A stretch of DNA of 64,000 nucleotides from Alkalicoccobacillus gibsonii (GTDB lineage: Bacteria > Bacillota > Bacilli > Bacillales > Bacillaceae_D), in NCBI RefSeq assembly GCF_016798245.1, contig NZ_JAEUZA010000001.1:1038221-1102220 (forward strand). The letters are read 5' to 3'. The number at the start of each line of letters is the position of its first letter. Within the stretch, counting starts at the first letter, position 1. The notes beneath the pieces were generated by a model. The model saw only the letters and a program-made list of their open reading frames with translations. It had not been told where the DNA came from and did not search any database. Shown in pieces: positions 8,525-17,367 of this stretch. The position numbers and the translations under genes are program-made.

Positions 8525-10563
8525 TCTGCTTTCACCACTCCAACACTTTGGACTTCAATATCTACTTCAAGTTCGTTATATGAAAGAACCGGGACGTTTG
8601 GTAAATATCGTTCAAGCAACTGTCTTACATACATTCTGACAGCCGGTGAACATAAAAGAATTGCACTCTGACCCATTTGTGATAGACGGTTGGTTTCCTC
8701 AACCGCAGAATCCAAGATTTTTTGAGAATGAGCTGGATCCATTGATAGAAAAGAACCGTGCTCTGTTTGTTGAACAGAATCAGCAACAATCTTTTCGACC
8801 GCTCCGCTTAGTGTCACTACGTAGAGTGGCTCATTTTTAGTTGAGACCTGAGTTGAAATTTGCCTTGATAGTGACTGTCGCACATATTCCGTTAATAGAT
8901 CCATATCCTTTGTCATTTGTCCGTAGTCTGCGAGTGTCTCAAAAATCATTGGCAGGTTACGGATAGACACATGTTCTTTTAAAAGATTCGTTAGCACACG
9001 TTGGATATCACCAATCGATAACAAGGAAGGTGTCGTTTCCTCTACCAGCACAGGATATGTTTCTTTAAGATGATCAATGAGCTGCCTTGTTTCCTGTCTG
9101 CCTAGTAACTCGTGCGCATGGCGTTTAATGATCTCGGTTAGGTGAGTAGAAACAACTGACGGCGGATCAACTACTGTGTAGCCTGACATCTCTGCACGTT
9201 CTTTCATTTCCTCGCCAATCCATAAGGCTGACAATCCAAAGGCTGGTTCAATCGTTTCAATTCCAACGATGCTATCATCTTCGAATCCTGGACTCATTGC
9301 CATGTAATGATCCAGTAGAACTTCCCCTTTTGCTACTTCATTGCCTTTAATCTTAATGACGTATTCATTTGCTTGTAATTGTATATTATCTCTAATTCGA
9401 ATAACTGGTACGATCATTCCAAGCTCAATGGCCATCTGTCTACGAATCATAACGACTCGATCAAGTAAGTCCCCACCCTGATTCGCATCAGCTAACGGAA
9501 TCAGTCCATAGCCAAACTCAAATTCAATCGGATCAATTTGTAGGAGGTTTACTACATTTTCAGGAGAACGCATCTCTTCTGAATCACTTTCCTCTGGTAT
9601 ATCTGGGGCAAGCTCCAGATTCGTTTCACGAGTTTTGATATTCTGTAGCTGCCAGCCTGCAAAGGCAAGTAATCCGGCCATTGAAAAAGTTAAGGTCTTA
9701 CTGATGGGAGTAGCAACTCCTAGTAAAAAGATCGTCCCTGCTGTAACGTATAATAATTTTGGATAAGCTAAAATTTGTTTTGTAATATCATTACTTAAAC
9801 TACCTTCAGAAGCAGCCTTTGTCACAATAATCCCTGTAGCTGTTGAAATTAAGAGAGCTGGGATCTGAGTGACAAGTCCGTCCCCTACTGTGAGCAAGGT
9901 ATATGTAAGGACCGCAGTATTTAAGTCCATCCCCATTTGCATCATCCCAATGATAAGCCCAACAATCATATTGATGGCTACGATGATGATACTGGCAATC
10001 GCGTCCCCTTTAACAAACTTACTTGCACCATCCATTGATCCATAGAAGTCTGCTTCTTTCTCAATTTTTTCACGGCGCTGTTTAGCTTCTGCATCTGAGA
10101 TCAACCCCGCATTTAAGTCAGCATCAATACTCATCTGCTTACCAGGCATCGCGTCGAGTGTGAATCTTGCCCCTACTTCAGAAACCCTTTCAGCACCCTT
10201 AGTAATAACAATGAATTGAATGATGACCAAGATAATAAAGACAACAAATCCGACCACTGCATTTCCACCTATTACGAAGTTTCCAAAAGTATCAATGACG
10301 TTCCCAGCATCTGCATTTCCTAGAATAGAACGAGTCGTTGATACACTTAAACCTAAACGAAACAGTGTAATTAACAGCAGTAACGTCGGAAAGATTGAAA
10401 ACTGCAGTGAATCCGTTGTATTCATAGCCACTAAAATAATCAAAAGTGACAATGAAATATTAAAAATGATTAGTACATCAAGAATGGGAGGAGGAAGTGG
10501 AATAATCAGCATGATGATAATTAAAATAACTCCAAACAATACAGCTAAATCCTTTGCTTTCAT
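8521..10563 (-). CDS. flhA: Flagellar export gate protein FlhA
   Basis: A 680-residue export apparatus component. The N-terminal third is a block of hydrophobic segments (about residues 5-310), with the conserved cytoplasmic FHIPEP-region sequence VGARFTLDAMPGKQMSIDADLNAG between them. A large C-terminal cytoplasmic domain binds export chaperones and FliI. The protein forms the nonameric ring at the base of the flagellar secretion channel. Length is normal (677 in B. subtilis). It lies 20 bases after flhB. Confidence 0.97.
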   Translation of the reverse strand: MKAKDLAVLFGVILIIIMLIIPLPPPILDVLIIFNISLSLLIILVAMNTTDSLQFSIFPTLLLLITLFRLGLSVSTTRSILGNADAGNVIDTFGNFVIGGNAVVGFVVFIILVIIQFIVITKGAERVSEVGARFTLDAMPGKQMSIDADLNAGLISDAEAKQRREKIEKEADFYGSMDGASKFVKGDAIASIIIVAINMIVGLIIGMMQMGMDLNTAVLTYTLLTVGDGLVTQIPALLISTATGIIVTKAASEGSLSNDITKQILAYPKLLYVTAGTIFLLGVATPISKTLTFSMAGLLAFAGWQLQNIKTRETNLELAPDIPEESDSEEMRSPENVVNLLQIDPIEFEFGYGLIPLADANQGGDLLDRVVMIRRQMAIELGMIVPVIRIRDNIQLQANEYVIKIKGNEVAKGEVLLDHYMAMSPGFEDDSIVGIETIEPAFGLSALWIGEEMKERAEMSGYTVVDPPSVVSTHLTEIIKRHAHELLGRQETRQLIDHLKETYPVLVEETTPSLLSIGDIQRVLTNLLKEHVSIRNLPMIFETLADYGQMTKDMDLLTEYVRQSLSRQISTQVSTKNEPLYVVTLSGAVEKIVADSVQQTEHGSFLSMDPAHSQKILDSAVEETNRLSQMGQSAILLCSPAVRMYVRQLLERYLPNVPVLSYNELEVDIEVQSVGVVKAE

Positions 10564-10583
10564 AAGTGTTACGCCTCCCTTCC

Positions 10584-11690
10584 CTAGTTTTTATAATGAC
10601 TATTCGCGCTGTGCGCTTCTTTTAATCGATACACATACGCTAATACTTCCGCGACTGATTTGAATAAATCGGTTGGAACCTGCTGACCAATATCCGTTTG
10701 ATGATAAAGGGCCCTTGCAAGCACTCGATTTTCAACCATCGGAATGTTATGTTCTTGTGCGCGTTTTTTTATTCGTTGAGCAGAAAAGTCTACTCCTTTT
10801 GCCACAACGAACGGTGCCTCTGCTTTAGCTTCATCGTATTTCAGAACAACAGCAAAGTGAGTGGGGTTAGTAATCACCACATCTGCATTTGGAATCTCTT
10901 GCATCATCCGCTGCATCGCAAGCTCCATTTGCTTTTGCTTTCGTTTTGATTTAATACGAGGGTCACCCTCAATGTTTTTATGCTCGTCTTTAATATCTTT
11001 TTTTGACATTCGAATTTGTTTCTCATGGTCATATCGTTGATAGATATAATCTGGAATAGATAGGACCATAAGTAAGATCGCCACGGCAAGCCCCATAAGG
11101 ACTGTTAACCATCCAATGACACTCATAGCATCTGTAACTGATTTCTGAGATAAGAGAAGCACCTCATCCAGGTGAGTCCAGATGATAAAGACAACCGTTG
11201 CTCCCACAAACGAAATCTTTAAAACAGATTTCACTAGCTCGACGAGTGACCTCGCAGAGAAAATGCGTTTAAAGCCTTTAATTGGATCTAATTTGTTTAG
11301 TTTTGCTTTTAATGGTTCCGTTGTGAACATGGCCCCTACTTGAATGAAGCTACCAAACGTACCAGCAAAGGCGGCTAGTAGCATGAGTGGAAGGACAGCT
11401 AAAAGTGCCTGAGTTGATATGGTAAGGAATAGCTCCGCAACTGACTCGGCTGTTACTTCTGTGATCAAGTAGTTGGTGAACATCTCTCTCTGCATATCAG
11501 CGAACATAGAGACAATCATTTCTCCGCCGTACATCCAGAGAAAGAGAAAAACAATGAGCATCATAAGAGAGGTATTAACATCTGTACTTTTTGGTACCTG
11601 CCCCTTTTTTCTCGTTTCATCTCTTTTTTTGGGTGTGGCTTTCTCTGTTTTTTCATCTGCAAACAATTGCAAATTCATTTTTAATAACAA
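10584..11690 (-). CDS. flhB: Flagellar export switch protein FlhB
   Basis: About 368 residues with four membrane segments in the middle and a C-terminal cytoplasmic domain carrying the autocleavage motif NPTHFAVVLKY. Cleavage at N-PTH switches export from rod/hook to filament substrates under FliK control. The longest reading starts at 11708 inside fliR. The TTG at 11690 gives (M)LLKMNLQLFADEKTEKATPK, which aligns with B. subtilis FlhB, and lies just after a GGGGGTGGG site, so it is preferred. The paralogue of its C-terminal domain is ylqH at 38.9 kb. Confidence 0.93.
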   Translation of the reverse strand: MLLKMNLQLFADEKTEKATPKKRDETRKKGQVPKSTDVNTSLMMLIVFLFLWMYGGEMIVSMFADMQREMFTNYLITEVTAESVAELFLTISTQALLAVLPLMLLAAFAGTFGSFIQVGAMFTTEPLKAKLNKLDPIKGFKRIFSARSLVELVKSVLKISFVGATVVFIIWTHLDEVLLLSQKSVTDAMSVIGWLTVLMGLAVAILLMVLSIPDYIYQRYDHEKQIRMSKKDIKDEHKNIEGDPRIKSKRKQKQMELAMQRMMQEIPNADVVITNPTHFAVVLKYDEAKAEAPFVVAKGVDFSAQRIKKRAQEHNIPMVENRVLARALYHQTDIGQQVPTDLFKSVAEVLAYVYRLKEAHSANSHYKN

Positions 11691-11694
11691 GGTC

Positions 11695-12471
11695 TTACCC
11701 ACCCCCAAGTAATTGAAGAAGTGTTCTCATTACGAGGATTGTTTCCTGAAAGAGTTTCTGGACAATCATCATAAATACAGCCATGTAAACCATAATGAGC
11801 GGAAGCCCTACTAATATTTTTAATGGCATCCCTACAACAAATACGTTCATTTGCGGAACGGTTCTTGAGACTAATCCTAAAGCCAAGTCTACTAAGAACA
11901 AACAGCCTGCAATTGGGAAAGCAATTTGAACGGCAACAATAAACATCGTTGCTAATATAGAAACAGCTTGGTTCAGCACACGTTCGTCACCAAAAGGTAC
12001 TGATAGTTGGTCAATTGGGACGTATTGATAGCTATAGTAAATACCATCCAGTAACAAGTGATGTCCATTAACAGTTAGAAGAAATAACAATGCAAATGTA
12101 TATAAGTATCCACCAGTTAAAGGACTTTGTGCTCCCGTTTGCGGATCGACGACATTCGCAATCATAAATCCCATCGTAAAGTCTATAAGTCCACCAGCAA
12201 CCTGTATCGCATAAAGTAAGATCATGGCTGCAAGACCTACAGCCAACCCTACAGCAACTTCTTTTATAATGAGTAAAATATAATTCCAATTAAACACAAG
12301 CTCAGGTATATCAAAGGCTAGAACCATAATCCAAGCAAGCATAATGGAAAGTCCTAGTTTAAAAGTTACCGGAACTGACCGATGAGAATAGAGAGGCAAA
12401 ACAACCATAAACGAACTAACACGTATAAAAATTAATAAAAAGGCTGGCAAGTATGCCGCAAGTTGTGTCAT
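11695..12471 (-). CDS. fliR: Flagellar export protein FliR
   Basis: A 258-residue, almost wholly hydrophobic protein of the FliPQR export-gate core, located in the inner membrane at the centre of the MS ring. Conserved features include the N-terminal FLLIFIRVSSFMVVLPLYS and IQVAGGLIDFTMGF. Its ATG shares one base with the fliQ stop (TAATG), indicating coupling. Length is typical. Confidence 0.94.
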   Translation of the reverse strand: MTQLAAYLPAFLLIFIRVSSFMVVLPLYSHRSVPVTFKLGLSIMLAWIMVLAFDIPELVFNWNYILLIIKEVAVGLAVGLAAMILLYAIQVAGGLIDFTMGFMIANVVDPQTGAQSPLTGGYLYTFALLFLLTVNGHHLLLDGIYYSYQYVPIDQLSVPFGDERVLNQAVSILATMFIVAVQIAFPIAGCLFLVDLALGLVSRTVPQMNVFVVGMPLKILVGLPLIMVYMAVFMMIVQKLFQETILVMRTLLQLLGGG

Positions 12472-12740
12472 TATCCAATAAACCGATGTAAGTTAGAATA
12501 AATCTGGTAAGTGAAATTAGTAATTTGTCCTAACATCCAAGGACCAAATACAATTAGAGCAACTAACACTCCTACAATCTTCGGTATAAACGCAAGCGTT
12601 TGTTCTTGGATTTGAGTGGTCGCTTGAAAAATACTGACTAACAGCCCTAGCACTAATGCAATGATAAGAAGAGGGCCTGCAACAAGCAGCACGGTCCATA
12701 CGCCATTTTCAGCAATACCAATAACAAATTCCTGACTCAT
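12471..12740 (-). CDS. fliQ: Flagellar export protein FliQ
   Basis: An 89-residue protein with two membrane helices, matching B. subtilis FliQ in length. The conserved stretch LVSIFQATTQIQEQTLAFIP is intact. The ATG at 12740 (MSQEFVIG) is preferred over the GTG two codons earlier because of a GGAGAGGG site and the family N-terminus. It is a part of the FliPQR gate, sitting between fliP and fliR. Confidence 0.94.
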   Translation of the reverse strand: MSQEFVIGIAENGVWTVLLVAGPLLIIALVLGLLVSIFQATTQIQEQTLAFIPKIVGVLVALIVFGPWMLGQITNFTYQIYSNLHRFIG

Positions 12741-12753
12741 AAACACCCTCTCC

Positions 12754-13461
12754 TTACTGGAAGCTAAGTAATAGTGATTGAACGATTAAGTACCAACCGT
12801 CAACAAGTACAAATAATAAGATTTTAAATGGTAATGCGATCATCACAGGAGGCAACATCATCATCCCCATGGACATCAGTACACTTGCAACAATCATGTC
12901 AATGACTAAAAAAGGAACAAAGATTAAAAACCCAATTTGAAAGGCCGTTTTAAGCTCACTAATTGCAAAAGCAGGTACGAGAACAGTTAGCGGAATATCC
13001 TCTAACGACTCAGGTCTTTCAAGCTCTGCATAACCCATAAATAAGGCTAAATCTTTTTCACGTGTATGCTTTGACATAAATTCTTTGATTGGTGCAGTGG
13101 CCCGGTCAAAGGCTTCTTCCTGTGTAATTTCATTATTCGCGAATGGTTGTAAGGCTTCTGTGTTAATTTCACTAAAAACAGGAGCCATAATAAAAAAGGT
13201 AATAAATAAAGCAATTCCAATGAGGACTTGGTTCGGCGGCATTGATTGTGTAGCAAGCCCTTGTCTTACAAAGGAAAGCACAATAATGATTCGTGTAAAG
13301 CAAGTCATCATAATTAAAATTGATGGAGCTAGCGTCAGTACCGTTAACAAAAGGAGCAATTGGATTGTTGTGGCTGCATTTTCGTTTGATCCAGTAAGAC
13401 CAGTTAAATCAAAATTGTTTAATATACCTGTCGTTGAAAGAATCATCTGTTCCACACTCAT
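12754..13461 (-). CDS. fliP: Flagellar export protein FliP
   Basis: A 235-residue inner-membrane protein that forms the FliPQR export gate. Conserved blocks are LTLAPSILIMMTCFTRIIIV, QSMPPNQVLIGIALF and FAISELKTAFQIGF. The N-terminus lacks the long cleavable signal seen in enterobacterial FliP, as is usual in Bacillus. The start overlaps the fliZ end by 4 bases. Confidence 0.95.
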   Translation of the reverse strand: MSVEQMILSTTGILNNFDLTGLTGSNENAATTIQLLLLLTVLTLAPSILIMMTCFTRIIIVLSFVRQGLATQSMPPNQVLIGIALFITFFIMAPVFSEINTEALQPFANNEITQEEAFDRATAPIKEFMSKHTREKDLALFMGYAELERPESLEDIPLTVLVPAFAISELKTAFQIGFLIFVPFLVIDMIVASVLMSMGMMMLPPVMIALPFKILLFVLVDGWYLIVQSLLLSFQ

Positions 13462-14144
13462 GGCTGACGCTCCTTCATGACCTTCTCAAGCTCCACTTGT
13501 GACTTTGAGGCTTCTTGAAGCTTCTCTTGAAATAGATCTTGAAAAGCAGTTGGCGTTTTTACAGCGGCAGATTGTGTCTCACTTTGATTCTTTGATCTCG
13601 TAACCCTTGACTTTATCCAATCAAACGCTTTTTGAGCTGGAACTTGTAAGTTAGCCTGATCTTGATCTTCTTGAAGCCTTTTTAATTCATCTAATTCCTG
13701 TTCAGAATCAATTTCCTTTAGCAATTGTATAGACTCTCCTACTCCAACGACTAATACACGATCCCCCACTTTGATTAATTGAATCGACCGATTTGGCCCA
13801 AGTGGCATCCCACCGATGTTTTCTAATACTTGAGATTGTCTAAACGTCTTAGTTCGTTTTCCCAGAAAGCGCACAAGCCCATACATCAACGCAATAATGA
13901 GTGCCAATGATCCAATTAACTTAAGAACCGTTAAAAAGCCATTGCCTGGCACACCGGCTGGAACTTGAGCGTCGTCTGTTGTCCCCGTTTCTCCTAAACT
14001 AGCTGAATCACACTCTTCTTTAAAACTATCATCCACCATGCCATTGCAGTCTGCTGCCTCCGCTACATGAGCGGGAGACAGCATAATACTAACTACAAGG
14101 AGTACTAGAGGGAGAAGATTACGCAAGTGTCTTGTTAATCGCAT
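13458..14144 (-). CDS. fliZ: Flagellar export accessory protein FliZ (FliO family)
   Basis: About 228 residues with an N-terminal signal-like segment (to about residue 31, ending AHVAEAAD), an acidic extracytoplasmic stretch with three cysteines, a membrane helix near residues 75-92, and a FliO domain beginning FLGKRTKTFRQSQVLENI. FliO-type proteins stabilise FliP during export-gate assembly. The ATG at 14144 lies within the end of cheY (overlap about 26 bases) with GGAG 11 bases upstream. Confidence 0.88.
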   Translation of the reverse strand: MRLTRHLRNLLPLVLLVVSIMLSPAHVAEAADCNGMVDDSFKEECDSASLGETGTTDDAQVPAGVPGNGFLTVLKLIGSLALIIALMYGLVRFLGKRTKTFRQSQVLENIGGMPLGPNRSIQLIKVGDRVLVVGVGESIQLLKEIDSEQELDELKRLQEDQDQANLQVPAQKAFDWIKSRVTRSKNQSETQSAAVKTPTAFQDLFQEKLQEASKSQVELEKVMKERQP

Positions 14145-14481
14145 CAATCACGCGCTCCGCCTGGAAAGGCTTCACAATAAAATCTTTTGCGCCAGCTTGA
14201 ATGGCATCAATAACCATAGCTTGTTGCCCCATCGCCGAACACATAATAATTTTTGCATTTGGATCGAATAATTTAATTTCTTTTAAAGCACTAATCCCGT
14301 CTTTCTCAGGCATTGTAATATCCATCGTAACAAGATCAGGTGATAATTCTTTGTATTGTGTAACAGCTTCGTTTCCATCAGCTGCTTCGCCAACAACATC
14401 AAATCCGTTTTTCGTTAAAATATCCTTAATCATCATTCTCATGAAAGCTGCATCATCCACTACTAAAACTTTTTGACCCAT
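14119..14481 (-). CDS. cheY: Chemotaxis response regulator CheY
   Basis: A single-domain 120-residue receiver. Acidic pair D9-D10, phospho-acceptor Asp54 in TMDITMPEKDG, switch residue Ser/Thr region IIMCSAMGQQ and the KPF lysine near the C-terminus are all intact. CheY-P binds FliM/FliY to change motor rotation. The ATG at 14481 is nine bases from AGGGG; the ATG at 14490 abuts that site and is rejected. With cheA missing here, its kinase must come from elsewhere or be lacking. Confidence 0.96.
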   Translation of the reverse strand: MGQKVLVVDDAAFMRMMIKDILTKNGFDVVGEAADGNEAVTQYKELSPDLVTMDITMPEKDGISALKEIKLFDPNAKIIMCSAMGQQAMVIDAIQAGAKDFIVKPFQAERVIDAINKTLA

Positions 14482-14498
14482 TTCATTCATCCCCTATG

Positions 14499-15653
14499 CT
14501 ATTTTAAATTTCGAATTCGTTCTGCTTGGCTCACGATATCTGTTACACGAACCCCAAAGTTCTCATCAATGACAACCACTTCACCTTTGGCAATCAGTTT
14601 TTCATTAACTAGAATGTCAACAGGCTCACCTGCTAGCTTATCTAACTCAATGATTGAGCCTTGAGTAAATTCAAGAATATCGCGGATAGACTTTGTTGTT
14701 CTACCAAGCTCAACCTTTACATTTAATGGAATATCTAAAAGCATGTCCAAATTGCCTGTTTGTGCACTTGTAAGCTGAGGTTGATCAAAGCTTTCAAATG
14801 CAGCTGGCTGAATGGTGCTTGCTCCTCTTCCCGACATTCCACCCACGTGCTGTGTTGTTTCTTTTGGCTCGATTTGAAATGCTTGCTCACTTGAAGCATC
14901 TTCTCTAATCGGCGTCTGTACAGCGGGCTCCGCAACAGCAGCTACTTCTTCAACGACTTGAGGTTCTTCTGGATTTGTCAAATTTTTAATAAATTCCTTT
15001 GCAAAATGTAATGTAACAATTTGCATAATCTTCGAATCAATTAGGTCGCCTACTTGAAGCTGAAACGATATTTTTACGAGTATTTCTTCTGGGGGAACAT
15101 AATCCGTGTTCTCTCCATTTTTGATATCCATTACATCAACAGATGGTGGTGAGATATCAATTTTCATATTGAACAACGTTGACATCGATGTAGAAGCGGA
15201 ACCCATCATCTGATTCATCGCTTCCTGCACAGCGCTGATATGCATATCTGTTAAATCTTCAAGTGGGTTGGTTCCATCTCCACCAAGCATAAGATCAGCT
15301 ATGATCGCCGCATCCGTTGTTTTAATCATTAAAAGATTTGAGCCTTCAAACCCTTCTGTATACTCTACTTTTACTGCTACGTGAGGACGCGGGAATTCTT
15401 GGTCAAGGAATTTCTTCTCAACGACCGTTACCTCAGGTGTCGTTATATCAACTTTTTGGTTAAGTAGTGAAGACAAAGCAGTCGCAGAACTACCAAACGA
15501 AATATTTCCTATTTCGCCCAGCGTATCTTTCTCCATATCTGTTAAGTATTCATTTGTATCTAGACTTGGTGCTGGTTTGTCTTTGTCCTGATCACTATCC
15601 ATACCGTTCAGCAATGCATTAATTTCTTCTTGAGAGAGCATGCCGTCACTCAT
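14499..15653 (-). CDS. fliY: Flagellar motor switch phosphatase FliY
   Basis: A 384-residue switch protein of the Gram-positive type. An N-terminal LSQEEINALL peptide binds CheY-P; the middle is a CheC-like phosphatase domain with both E-x2-N signatures (EIGNISFGSS and EAMNQMMGSA); an acidic/Gln-rich linker (about residues 215-295) leads to a C-terminal FliN/SpoA domain (LLDIPLNVKVELGRTTKSI). It both builds the C-ring and removes phosphate from CheY-P. The start overlaps the fliM stop as ATGA. Confidence 0.96.
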   Translation of the reverse strand: MSDGMLSQEEINALLNGMDSDQDKDKPAPSLDTNEYLTDMEKDTLGEIGNISFGSSATALSSLLNQKVDITTPEVTVVEKKFLDQEFPRPHVAVKVEYTEGFEGSNLLMIKTTDAAIIADLMLGGDGTNPLEDLTDMHISAVQEAMNQMMGSASTSMSTLFNMKIDISPPSVDVMDIKNGENTDYVPPEEILVKISFQLQVGDLIDSKIMQIVTLHFAKEFIKNLTNPEEPQVVEEVAAVAEPAVQTPIREDASSEQAFQIEPKETTQHVGGMSGRGASTIQPAAFESFDQPQLTSAQTGNLDMLLDIPLNVKVELGRTTKSIRDILEFTQGSIIELDKLAGEPVDILVNEKLIAKGEVVVIDENFGVRVTDIVSQAERIRNLK

Positions 15654-16636
15654 TCATCTGCCTCCTCTAATACTTCCGTCACTTGAACAGCTAATTTGTT
15701 TTTTTGCTTTCCTGGCTGCGCTAAGTACTTCGTTTCTCCACCTACACTTAATAAAAGCGGATGATGAATCGATTGATTTAACTCAATGACATCACCATGT
15801 CCTAAGTGAAGAAATTCCTGTACTGTCATTTCCGACCGACCAAGCTCCGCCTGAACAAGCAATGGCGTATCACGTACTTGCTTTTCAAGCTGTTTTTGTT
15901 CGTTTGGACTACGCAGCTTCTTTTTTTCTTGAAGCCAATAATGATTGGATAGCTTTGGAAGAATTTCCTCAAGCACCATGTGAGGCAAACAAATGGTGAT
16001 CATTCCTGATGTTTCAGCGATATTTGTTACAAGTGAAATAACAACAACGGTTTCGTTTGGAGGAACCATTTGTAAAAATTGCGGATTCACTTCAATCTCG
16101 TCAAGAATCGGATCCATCTCAATCACTGAACTCCACGCTTCTGTAAAGCTATCTAACGTTCGCTGAAACAGTGCCGACATAATCTTCGTTTCAATTTCAG
16201 TTAAACTGTCGATCTTATTTACACTGACACCTTTTCCACCCATTAAACGATCAAGCATGGCATATGCAATGTTCGGATTCACTTCCATTAAGATGCGTCC
16301 ATTTAAAGGAACAGGTTCAAATACATTTAAAATGGTCATCTTTGGAATTGAACTGATAAATTCCTCATATGGCAGCTGATCAACGGATGCTACATGAATT
16401 TGAACAAAGGTGCGAAGCTGTGCTGAAAAAAAGGTCGTGAGTAACCTAGAGAAATTCTCATGAATTCGTGTTAGGCTGCGAATCTGTTCTTTAGAGAACC
16501 TGAGTGCCCGCTTAAAGTCGTACACTCTAACCTTTTTCTGCGTTTCTTCTTTTTTAAGCTCCTCCGCATTCATCTCGCCTGTTGATAATGCGGAAAGGAG
16601 CGCATCTATTTCACCTTGCGACAGTACATCTGCCAA
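15650..16636 (-). CDS. fliM: Flagellar motor switch protein FliM
   Basis: A 328-residue C-ring component. The CheY-binding N-terminal peptide (VLSQGEIDALLSAL) is followed by the CheC-like middle domain, without phosphatase residues, and a C-terminal SpoA domain. The TTG at 16636 is 8 bases from GAGG and gives a start matching B. subtilis FliM; an upstream GTG overlaps the binding site. It is coupled to fliY. Confidence 0.96.
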   Translation of the reverse strand: MADVLSQGEIDALLSALSTGEMNAEELKKEETQKKVRVYDFKRALRFSKEQIRSLTRIHENFSRLLTTFFSAQLRTFVQIHVASVDQLPYEEFISSIPKMTILNVFEPVPLNGRILMEVNPNIAYAMLDRLMGGKGVSVNKIDSLTEIETKIMSALFQRTLDSFTEAWSSVIEMDPILDEIEVNPQFLQMVPPNETVVVISLVTNIAETSGMITICLPHMVLEEILPKLSNHYWLQEKKKLRSPNEQKQLEKQVRDTPLLVQAELGRSEMTVQEFLHLGHGDVIELNQSIHHPLLLSVGGETKYLAQPGKQKNKLAVQVTEVLEEADE

Positions 16637-16665
16637 TGGACTCACCTCTTAATTCATCACCATAC

Positions 16666-17097
16666 TTATTGCAAAACCCATTCAGTCATATAGACCTTTT
16701 GAACTGTTCCCTCTTGCATGAGTTCATTAATTTGTTCTTTCAACTCTTCTTCAAGAGCTGTTTTCCCATCAGGTCCACTTAGATCGGACGCTTCTTTTCC
16801 CGATAACGTTGTAATGATGACATTTGTCACCTGAAAATCTCTTTTTTCCAGTTCATGTAGCGCATCTTTACTATCTAATTGAATCTTGTACTTTGAGCGT
16901 ACAAACCCATTATTTAATAGATTAGTCGTTAACTCTTCCGTATCATAAGAGCGTTCAATAATTTCATCAATCGTTGGCTCTGCATTTTCTGTTTCACCTG
17001 CGGTTATGTAGTCCCATGATAGAAAGACCGCTCCACCAGCTACAGCTAACGTTAAAAACATGACTAGCAAAATAACACCTAGCTTACTTTTAAACAC
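16666..17097 (-). CDS. fliL: Flagellar basal body protein FliL
   Basis: A 143-residue protein with one N-terminal membrane helix (about 6-28) and an extracytoplasmic FliL domain, including the family motif YKIQLDSKDALHELEKRD. FliL forms a ring around the stator and supports torque. The start is GTG at 17097, with AAGGAGGG seven bases upstream. It abuts swrD. Confidence 0.93.
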   Translation of the reverse strand: MFKSKLGVILLVMFLTLAVAGGAVFLSWDYITAGETENAEPTIDEIIERSYDTEELTTNLLNNGFVRSKYKIQLDSKDALHELEKRDFQVTNVIITTLSGKEASDLSGPDGKTALEEELKEQINELMQEGTVQKVYMTEWVLQ

Positions 17098-17310
17098 TTA
17101 CTTCCCTCCTTTTTTAAAAACTGATCCAAGGACCCCCACTTTCTCAAAGCAATCATTTATTAATGTATAAACGTCTTCAATCTCATTTTTGACAATGATC
17201 TTTTTACCACCTATTAACGTAATACTTGTTTCTGGGATCGCTTCTACTTGCTCAATTAACAAAGCATTTAACAGGAAAAATTGTCCATTCAGTCTCTGTA
17301 ATCGTATCAT
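17098..17310 (-). CDS. swrD: FlbD/SwrD family motility protein
   Basis: A 70-residue protein starting MIRLQRLNGQFFLLNALLIE, typical of the FlbD family. It matches SwrD (YlzI) of B. subtilis, which raises stator power and is needed for swarming. Location between flgE and fliL is the same as in B. subtilis. The ribosome-binding site is weak (AACGGA), and a perfect 8-bp hairpin lies just upstream, which may limit its translation. Confidence 0.9.
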   Translation of the reverse strand: MIRLQRLNGQFFLLNALLIEQVEAIPETSITLIGGKKIIVKNEIEDVYTLINDCFEKVGVLGSVFKKGGK

Positions 17311-17321
17311 TCCGTTATGTA

Positions 17322-17341
17322 GCAGGCACTAAGGTGCCTGC
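17322..17341 (-). other. Perfect hairpin in the flgE-swrD gap
   Basis: GCAGGCAC and GTGCCTGC form an 8-bp stem around a 4-base loop on the transcript, ending about 11 bases before the swrD ATG. No T-run follows, so it is not a standard terminator. It could be an RNA-processing or stability element setting hook protein against downstream gene levels; that role is inference. Confidence 0.6.
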
Positions 17342-17367
17342 ATGCCTCCTATACTAAAATCAGTTGA

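Noticed and set aside
15650-15653. Possible frameshift between fliM and fliY or at other overlapping gene ends
   Set aside because: The short overlaps (ATGA, TAATG) are normal coupling arrangements; both proteins are full length.
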